From Daphnia pulex (taxonomy: Eukaryota > Arthropoda > Branchiopoda > Diplostraca > Daphniidae): DNA of 64,000 nucleotides. The stretch is from assembly GCF_021134715.1 (NCBI RefSeq), contig NC_060022.1, positions 3,353,001 through 3,417,000 on the forward strand, in the 5' to 3' direction. The translations under genes and the position numbers were made by a program. Positions 56,793 to 64,000 of this stretch are shown here, piece by piece. The notes below the pieces were generated by a model. The model had not been told where the DNA came from. It made no database searches and saw only the letters and a list, made by a program, of their open reading frames with translations. Position 1 is the first letter of the stretch; each line of letters begins with the position of its first letter.

Positions 56793-58109
56793 AAAAGGTT
56801 CAAACAGCTCCAGCAGCTGGCGGTCAGCCTCAAGTCGCAACATTGGTTAAAACAGTATCAACACCGGGCAGCATAGGCGGTGCGCCTAGTGTCACTATTC
56901 CCGTGTCTGCCATTAGTGTTGGGCTACCTCAGGTATTAAAAGTTTAAATGATTTCGTTTCAGCCATTTATTTAAAATGTACGCTTCTGTGTACTCTAGAT
57001 GCAGGTAAAGGGTTTGACAGCAGCCGGTGTGAAAGCAGGCACTGCAACTCAACAACAGCTAAGACAATTCACCATACAACATCAACTCCTCCACCAACGT
57101 AAAACTCAGCAACAGCAACCAACAAAGACGTCCCAACTTGCACAGGTATAGATAAAATTCTATTAAGCGAGCGAATCGTACTTTTAGTCTAATTTATTCT
57201 ACAATCCACAGACCGTCACGTTAGGAACTGTAAAAGGCGTGCCTGGTCAGCAATTGGCGACAGCAGTGGGAACAGTCCAATTGGTGCAGCCTGTTGGTGC
57301 CAATACCGCTGCGGGAGGAGCCACAGCCGGAGGTGCGACTGCAGTTTCCAAGCCAGGAGCCATGAGCACTACAGTTACTATGCAGCAATTGCAACAAGTC
57401 ATCCGACAAGTAACAGCGGGTAACGCTCAAGTGTTGGTGTCTTCACCGAGCTCGGGTGCAGGCGTTGGCGGAACTGGCATGTTTACGAAGAACCAACAAG
57501 GTCAAACTGTTCAAGCCAGAGTCATTCCCGTCACACAGCAAGGCTTGAAACAGACCATTCAGGTAACTGTAATGTCACAGTCGCGACGTGGAACCTTAAC
57601 ATTCTAAACTTAAATTTGTTATTTCTCAGGTTGTGACAACTGGTCAGCCTGGGTCGGCTGGTGGAACAACGCGGGTTGCAACTTTGAGTGCCTCCGCTAC
57701 AGGTGGCACCATGGCTCCTAGTCTAGCGTCAGCTCTGGCCGCTGGAACATGGAAAGTAGCCGGGGGAACTGACGCTCAACAAAAAGCACTGCTCTCTCAG
57801 GTGTCTGCCGCATTACAGAGTGGCCAGCCTGTGTCGTTAGCAGTTCGTGCCGGACCTAACGCTAGTGGGCAAACCAGAATACTAACTACTGGGACGACAT
57901 TTAGCACTATGACCGTTACTTCTGTTGTCGCTGCCCCTATAACAGCTACAACGCCGGCTACCACTATCACTACTCCTAGTACGACAACAGCTACCATAGT
58001 TCCACAGCCAACAGTTGTGGCTGCTGCGGCGACTGCAGTGGGAGCAACAGCAACTACTTTGGTGTCTGATTTGGAAACTCTGCCGGCTGCCGATCCCAAC
58101 AGTTCTTGA
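53877..58109 (+). CDS. dom: domino long-isoform C-terminal exons (SANT and Gln-rich region)
   Basis: Twelve phase-compatible exons: 53877-53912, 54082-54253, 54330-54714, 54773-54857, 54932-55080, 55162-55630, 55707-56322, 56403-56707, 56798-56932, 56999-57145, 57212-57562, 57630-58109; 1110 codons with stop. They encode MDGLEEMP, IWCPPTPPQDDSDVYMD, RSLFDRPSPALAKLRRDLK and a SANT/Myb domain (TPEWLVHEDWILLQAVQNLL, YRSPKQCRNRYIHVILPRE), then a long Gln/Ala/Thr/Ser-rich tail with QQQQQ runs, as in p400 and fly Domino-A. The reading frame enters in phase 0, so an upstream phase-0 donor in the 52338-53171 exon is needed: GAT|GTAGTT at 53160 or GAT|GTAAAA at 52968. Poly(A) signal at 58284-58289. 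The first two junctions are the least certain. Confidence 0.85.
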
Positions 58110-58724
58110 ACAAAAAATGTTTGTTTCACTCGTCATTGAACCATTTTATTCACTTTCATTTTTTTATCACCTTTTTTAAAACAAACACACAGTTTGTGAT
58201 TTAATTTCACTATGAAATTGGCCCTGTAGACTAAATCATGATTGTTTACTGTATTTCGTGCCCATTACATGCGTTTTGTCGTCAATAAATGATATTGCAT
58301 CCAAATCCATTTGCGCGTACCTGCTTGCGAGTCGCAAAAAAGTATTACTTTTAAAAACGTTTCCTTTTTCTAAAGCTAGATACTTTTTCGATCATTTTCA
58401 TCTTTCAAATTAGTCGTGTGTCACACCAGGTGGCGAAGACGCAAGAGTGTCGATTCGTGACGAGATGTAAATTTGTAGGCGAGAATATTACGTGAGTATC
58501 AAAGTTATTTGCCTTCGTTTGTTAGTTCTTTCTTTCAACTGTCAACAAGCTAGAGCAGACATTGTTTTCATGTAAACGTTTATTTTTTCTGACGCTAGAC
58601 GGCTTATTAGCCTTTGATCATTTTCCACTCAGTTTAGTTACGTTTACTTTGCACATCTCTGGAGAAATTTCTCGCTGCTACTACAAAGAAATTTTGGGTG
58701 AAAGCTGTCAGTTTCTCTTTCAGC

Positions 58725-59113
58725 AACAAAGCTCACTTGTTAGATTTGTAATAATGTGGGTTTTTTTCTACTTCCGGTTTTCTCATTTCTGCCAGTAGTT
58801 TAGTAAATATTCATCTGACACACAAAAGAACCACATATTCGTGATCCTCGTCAAATTTGTGGTAAAGTTCATGTTCTTTTTTGTACGTACGCGTACTTCC
58901 GGTTTCGAGAATTATCCTGAACTATAGTTCAGGAAAAATCTCAATTTTGATCAAATTCTCGATTTCGTTTAAATTACACCTAATCGACCCCAAATTTCAC
59001 GGAGATCACGAATATTTGGTTTATTTTGTCGGGAGCTCAATGGTTAAGGCGCTATCGCTTACTTCCGGTATACTTCCGGAATATTTGCACAAAACTAGCA
59101 AGTGAGCTTTGTT
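58725..59113. mobile_element. palindromic fold-back element (MITE-like)
   Basis: Ends are inverted copies: AACAAAGCTCACTTG at 58725-58739 and CAAGTGAGCTTTGTT at 59099-59113. The arms are similar along their length; for example ATATTCGTGATCCTCGTCAAA (left) matches ATATTCGTGATCTCCGTGAAA (right, reversed). The centre is a perfect 20-bp palindrome at 58915-58934, within TCGAGAATT (58905-58913) / AATTCTCGA (58954-58962). It has no coding capacity. No clear target-site duplication was seen. Confidence 0.65.
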
Positions 59114-59418
59114 TTCTGGACAGTTCTCAGGATTGATTGCTAGGTTTTATCAAACAAATATGGACTTTTCAAGTTTTTTGAGTATCTTAAGACCATCTGC
59201 AAATACTCATGCAGTTTTGAGACGTATCAAATAGATGGCGTGTTGATTGTGTCAATGGAATGGCTGGCGGTTTGTTGTCAAAAGTTAAGCTATCCTTTCT
59301 TCGAAAATTACCAATGAATTCATTGGTAAATTCGAGTGATTTCGTCTCTAACTTGTCGGTGATGTGTTCTATTCCGTGTATATGTTGGATAATCTTAATG
59401 TTTCCCATCAACTTTCAG

Positions 59419-60225
59419 GAGGAAACGTGAAAGGGTCGTGGCCGTCGTGCAGCCTACCGTCAACTATTTGTTCAAAATCATTGTATTCTACTGAATGTGC
59501 CATCGAAATGCTACAGGTAATAACCAACACAAGCTTTATCCATTTCATGTATTGCTGAAACATATATTCTTCTCGTCTTTTATTAGGAGTCATAATTGTA
59601 TTGGACTTGCTAGATCACCAACCCCAGCATAGACCAATCTCTCATTTCATCTTCTCGAGAGAAGATTGGATAACTGATCTGTGGTTTCATGTGTAAGTTC
59701 ACTTATCATGTCACTGAACTTTTTTCCATTGCAGTCTAACATGTATTTAAAGTATAGATCTCTACTTACGTCTATGGTCTATCTGATGTTTAAGAGGCGC
59801 TTTTGAGTGTTTACTGATAATTGTTTATTCTTTTAGATCATAGACATCAAGCACATTGATGACACAAATTATAAACAAGCTGACTTATTTTTCTTTTTTT
59901 ATTTACAGGTTCTAAACTCCAGCTTTCTAAATTTGCATGGCAGACTTAATGATAAGTCATGTCCTTTCAAGAAAGTCAACAAGGTCCCTGTTTACTAACC
60001 TGTTGGCTGCTACCCTTGAATCTCCCTTTTTACTTTCTTAAGCGGGGCATCTTTATTTGAGGTATTGCTTTCTGTCGCTACAATCTTGTTTGAATATTAT
60101 TGTCATCCAAATAAATGTTCATTCTGCTTACAGGGTAATCCTTCGCTACTTGTCATGGACTTCATCCACTGGTGAAAACCGACGAGAGAATGCTGTAATC
60201 CAAGACTGATAAATTGTGTAGTTAG
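59419..60225 (+). ncRNA. candidate multi-exon non-coding transcript
   Basis: Four segments have good splice ends on the plus strand: 59419-59516 (CTTTCAG / ACAG|GTAATA), 59587-59692 (TATTAG / GT|GTAAGT), 59909-60061 (TTTACAG / TTGAG|GTATTG) and 60134 to about 60225 (CTTACAG). No frame stays open across them. The chain of paired donors and acceptors is more regular than expected by chance but has no other support. The 5' end is not defined. Confidence 0.3.
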
Positions 60226-60525
60226 ATTCAATTACAAGTGCATTTCTGGGCTCCCTTCTTTTCTGTGGCCCCGTTTCCCTAACTAACCACTAACCAACGC
60301 CCGCCGGTGGTCACTCACCCGCTGTGAAACCAGGAGGAGGGGAGGGCTCTGGTCGAACGGGGACTTGGAAGGCGCATGATCCGATGAAAACTTTTGGAGG
60401 ATCATGAGTCTAACCCGGAAGCCTAGTATGACTACATCTCCCCAGTAAAACTTGCCTCGTACTTCTCTCTTCTTCTCGGTCCAGATACTATCTCTGGGGG
60501 CCGTAGACAAAACCTACAATTGCAT

Positions 60526-60960
60526 GTGCGAGTTAAAACAAAGCAACCCACTACCCAATGAAACAAAAAGCCATGGTTTATTTTTTGCGGAAATCTGCAT
60601 CAGTCAAGTTACAAATTTTTCTAATTCAACAACTAACGTAGAATTTTGCATCTAGTCTATTAGTGCGAATCGCGATTCCATGTGTTTGGTAGTTAAGAAA
60701 ATGGTTGTTTAAAAAACAAACAAAGGGGTGTTCTGGGTAGCCAAAAAAACTCACCATTGTTTGATTTTTAAACAACCATCTTCTTAACTACCAAACACAC
60801 AGGATCGCTATTTGCACCAGTAGACTAGATGCAAAATTCGACAGAAGATGTTGAGTTTAAAAAATTTGTAACTTGACTGACGCAGATTTCCGCAAAACTA
60901 TACCATCGCTTTTTGTCTCATTGCCGCAGCGGTGGTGGCGGGTTGCGTTTAAACTCGTAC
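60526..60960. repeat. long inverted repeat (fold-back element)
   Basis: The left arm (about 60526-60725) is repeated in inverted, diverged form in the right arm (about 60752-60960) around a short loop. Matching blocks include GTTTGGTAGTTAAGAA near 60688, TTTTGCATCTAGTCTA near 60644, GCGGAAATCTGC near 60587 and CAGTCAAGTTACAAATTTTT near 60601, each found reversed in the right arm. No ORF of note. Probably a non-autonomous element. Confidence 0.75.
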
Positions 60961-61613
60961 AGAAGAAATATGTCTTGAACCGGACGCTCTGTTTATTGAA
61001 TTTTTTGTACATTTCAAAAAAAAATAATAAAAACTAGTTTGACGTATTAAGTTTTTTTATTTATTACAGACATAGGGTTTGACATTGGTTTATGTGGTTT
61101 AGGGTATACATTTGAGGGTTGGTAGGTGTAATGTTTGTGGGGTCAGAAGAATTAGAAGGTATAAGTTTGTGGGGTTTGGAGATTAACTGGTAGGGATATG
61201 TTTGTAGGGTTATAAATTAACTGTTTTTAACCAAACTTGAAATATCCCCCCTCCAACATCCTCCTCTTTCCTTTCCCAATCCCGAAAACATGTTTATTAT
61301 TTGTTTGACATAAACATCCCCATATTTCTTTTTTGTTCCTTCTTAACATATTAACGGTAAACTACATTGACACAATGCCAATTTAGTAAAATAATAATAC
61401 AACTTCGGTAACACGACACCAGCACCAAACGGCCAATTGAATTTGATGCAGAAAGATCTATAACCAGCATAGGCTGCAACAACGTACCACAGCGGACAGC
61501 AACTACGCGAACATACACGATAAACCTGTAACCGAAAAAAAATGAATTAACCTTCACCATCAATGGAAACGCTGTCTGAAATGACATGACTGTTAGTGTG
61601 ATGTGGTATTCAC

Positions 61614-62536
61614 CAGCATAGGCTGCGTACTGTTCGATGACATCCGGCATGTCTTGGGCTTTCTCTTTGTCCGGCATTCGTTGGAGCAGCTGCTCCACTG
61701 GTGGTTGCGACTGGCTCCCTTCCCACACATATTTTTCCATGTCTGCTTCGCATTTCTCATCCTCCCACGGCTCAGTTTTCTGTACGGCAAACAACAGAGA
61801 CAAAAGAGGAAGTGTCGATTACTAAACTCCTACCATCACACAATTGTTGTTTGCTTAACAAAACATTAGGACGTACCCAAGACTCGCTGACGAAAACATT
61901 CAGCAGATACATGGCGTAATTGAAGTTCTGCATTCTCAAAGGACACTGCTCAGAGACGATCGTGTAACGCTCTTTCACTAGTCGAAGCAGTTTATCCTTG
62001 GCGTGATTGTACGATTTCAAAGAGCTCGATTTCACCTACATGAGGAAGAAAAGAGTTACTTATAACAGGAAATTAAATGCTCTTTTCTTCTTCTTTTCAG
62101 ACCTGGAATGTTACTATTCTGGATCGGGCATCTCTCAATGAGGGGGAAGAATGGAGGTAATCACTAGTTGTGATTGTGATGGGTAAATGATTTTCAATCT
62201 TTTCGTTGGTATCCAACTCTTTCAGCCACTCTGAGCAGAACTCTATAAACAAATAATGTTTAAAGCTTTATGAATATATCTATTATACTGAAGGGGTTCT
62301 CACTTTTCGATGCTTGGCTAGCGGGTGGTGTCAAGTGAAGAAAGTTGGGGATCTTCATCAACTCTGCATTGGCAAATTTACCGGGTGGTGTTGCCACCAG
62401 AACAAGCCATTCCTGATGCAAGGGCAGCGGGACACTACCTGGATGGAAAGATCTGGCAACTGGCCAAACCAAGGGCAAGTCTTGATCAGTTGGCATTTTG
62501 TTGGAACGTGGAGGATGAACTGCTGCTCTCCGTATA
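61614..62536 (-). CDS. mRpS35: mitochondrial ribosomal protein S35 (ends unresolved)
   Basis: Small-subunit mitoribosome protein. Supported exons: about 62536-62304 ([39 protein letters not shown]), 62242-62103 ([40 protein letters not shown]), 62035-61877 ([40 protein letters not shown]) and 61779 down to about 61614 ([20 protein letters not shown]). These match MRPS35 in order. The mitochondrial presequence exon (perhaps MSAIANLHVFS from 62829) and the C-terminal exon could not be joined with confidence; the frame stays open to 61351 but that part looks intronic. An inverted partial copy lies at 63611-64000. Some conserved residues are changed here, so this copy may be diverging. Confidence 0.7.
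62019..62417. repeat. left arm of inverted duplication (mRpS35 exons)
   Basis: Reverse complement of 63611-64000 with a few percent substitutions and small indels, covering parts of three exons and two introns of mRpS35. The true arm may be longer, because the partner runs off the window. Confidence 0.85.
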
Positions 62537-63610
62537 CTTTACGTCCGTATGATATCAAACAGTATTCAACGACTTGTTGGGACTCAGATCCAGCGAACGG
62601 AATTTGTCATCTCCTAATAAATTGTAACAGAAAGCCGGCTACAGTGTCACATGCCATTCACGAGTAAATAATCTAATGATACTAACTGCCAGTTTGAAAA
62701 GATGAAAGTTACTATCCACTTTTTGAATTTCTTCATTTTTGGGAAATGTGGGATAATTAGAAATGGGTCTAATTGACACAAACTGCTGAAAATTACGGAA
62801 AACACGTGTAGGTTGGCAATGGCAGACATTTTATTGGACTCTTTTTTAGCAGACTAAAATACTAGTTTCATCGCCATCTATGATTCACATTTAAAACTAC
62901 TGATATGGAACGATAAGTCTTCGTTACGCAAGACCGCCGCCATTTTTTTTCGAGCACTGATTGAAAGCGTATGGTTAGATAATCCGTACGGCGTATTTTC
63001 CTTCCTGGCATTTTTCTTCATAAAAATGGTATTTCCTGTTTGGATTGTTAGATGTGACTGAATCTTAATTATTTGTGTGTGAATTCTACTTGTGTCTATA
63101 ATATCTACTTGGAAATTTCAGCTGATCATGTGGCCTGAGCATCTGTACATTTTGCCAAGATGTCGTCTCTTTTTCCTGTACTGGCTGTACGTTTTGTAAG
63201 AAAAACTTCAGAACAAATCAGGTAAATATGTTCAACTTTCTAACTGTGAGACTTAGTTCCTTGATGACTATGTCTTAACTTGCCTGTTGTAGAACTTAAG
63301 TTGTTTACCTTGGAAAAGCTTGCTAGCTCTAGGATCCTTTGCAAATTCGAAAGGATTGTGTAGTTATCTTAAGCTTCTATTATTTTTGTTTGAGATTCTG
63401 TGTCCTTGATAGTAGGCCTAATTAAGTTTTTTTTAGTGATAAACAGTCTGGCAAAGTCTGAGCTTCGTTGTTGCTGCCCAATGTACACATGGATTTGATG
63501 CAGCCAGCTGGTAAAGGGTGTTCCTCTTGCTACCTGGACTGCTGTGTGTTTCGTCAAATGAAGAAACATGAACAGCTGAAGTAATTATTTCAATAAACTT
63601 TACAATTGTC
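62537..63610. other. spacer between the arms of the mRpS35 inverted duplication
   Basis: Probably holds the promoter and 5' exon of the minus-strand mRpS35 copy (ATG at 62829 begins MSAIANLHVF). From about 62840 to 63610 I recognise no gene, tRNA or repeat. Confidence 0.35.
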
Positions 63611-64000
63611 TGCTTGTTCCAGGGGCAACACCACCCGGTAAATTGATGAAGATCCAACTTTCTTCACTTGACACCACCCGCTATTGAGAGACAGTGCCAA
63701 GCATCAAAAAGTGAGAACCCTTCAGTATAATAGATATATTCATAAAGCTTTACACATTATTTGTTTATAGAGTTCTGCACAGAGTGGCCGAAAGAGTTGG
63801 ATACCAACGAAAAGATTGAAAATCATTTACCTATCACAATCACAACTAGTGATTACCTCCATTCTTCCCCCTCATTGAGGGATGCCCGATCCAGAATAGT
63901 AACACTCCAGGTCTGAAAAGAAGAAAACAAGTAGCATTTCATTTCCTGTTATAAGTAACTCTTTTCTTCCTTCATGTAGGTGAAATTGAGCTCTTTAAAA
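63611..64000 (+). pseudogene. inverted partial copy of mRpS35, runs off window
   Basis: The upstream exon is damaged: relative to the minus copy, 15 nt are missing after PPGK, then 2 nt are missing after MKI (frameshift), and about 12 nt are inserted before the donor. The next exon, 63771-63910, is intact, the same length (140 nt) and in phase ([20 protein letters not shown] ... RIVTLQ). It is followed by an acceptor at 63979 and an exon beginning VKLSSLK at the window edge. Four residues that differ from the minus copy (T, P, L, L) agree with vertebrate MRPS35. It may be a pseudogene, or the 3' part of a functional gene whose first exons are misjudged here. Confidence 0.55.

Larger units (their letters stand above)
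58110..61350. other. repeat-bearing intergenic region downstream of domino
   Basis: No protein gene was recognised. It contains the palindromic element at 58725-59113, a candidate spliced non-coding transcript at 59419-60225, the fold-back element at 60526-60960, and a C-poor, G/T-rich tract near 61067-61225. Confidence 0.5.

Noticed and set aside
59027-59060. tRNA-like A-box string in the right arm of the palindromic element
   Set aside because: No matching B-box or cloverleaf at the right distance, so not called as a tRNA; kept only as a comment.

Overview
The window is nuclear DNA of an arthropod, most likely a small crustacean of the Daphnia type. The evidence is many short introns (about 55-80 nt, GT-AG), dense housekeeping genes with clear animal orthologues, and a cluster of Tyr/Pro-rich secreted cuticle proteins, two of which carry a Rebers-Riddiford (R&R) chitin-binding domain. 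Exon maps below were built by hand from splice sites, reading phase and remembered family similarity. For each complete core gene the summed exon length is a multiple of three.

Layout. 1-560 (-): GINS2/Psf2, cut by the window edge. 1176-3169 (-): MFSD10. 4434-6761 (+): AKAP10. 7219-12754 (+): clueless/CLUH. 12755-18351: 5.6 kb with no gene, holding a pri-miRNA-like hairpin. 18352-26239: five small secreted cuticle-type genes on both strands. 26372-27976 (-): METTL16. 28094-29422 (+): mRpL44. 29488-32486 (-): Sas-4/CENPJ. 33199-37338 (+): Ttd14. 37845-38507 (-): a CCCH zinc-finger protein. 39114-42142 (-): Hrb27C/DAZAP1. 42563-44557 (+): Prp19. 45323-58109 (+): domino (SWR1/p400), which appears to make a short form ending at 53171 and a long form with SANT and Gln-rich exons ending at 58109. 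58110-64000: a repeat-rich stretch with two fold-back elements, a candidate spliced non-coding transcript, and mRpS35 with an inverted partial duplicate.

The housekeeping genes serve DNA replication (GINS2), chromatin (domino), splicing (Prp19), RNA binding and modification (Hrb27C, METTL16), mitochondrial translation and biogenesis (mRpL44, mRpS35, clueless), centriole assembly (Sas-4) and PKA anchoring (AKAP10). They are unrelated neighbours, not a pathway. Several pairs are head-to-head with short shared promoters (METTL16/mRpL44, Sas-4/Ttd14, Hrb27C/Prp19, MFSD10/AKAP10).

The cuticle genes are the lineage-specific part. Four of the five share a TATA box, a TCAGT initiator and an AGGYGGAGT box placed 23-27 bp upstream of the TATA box. 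No clearly new multi-gene system is visible. The most interesting signals are this shared cuticle promoter, the hairpin at 13111-13216, the domino isoform layout and its DRE/E2F promoter, and the inverted mRpS35 duplication.
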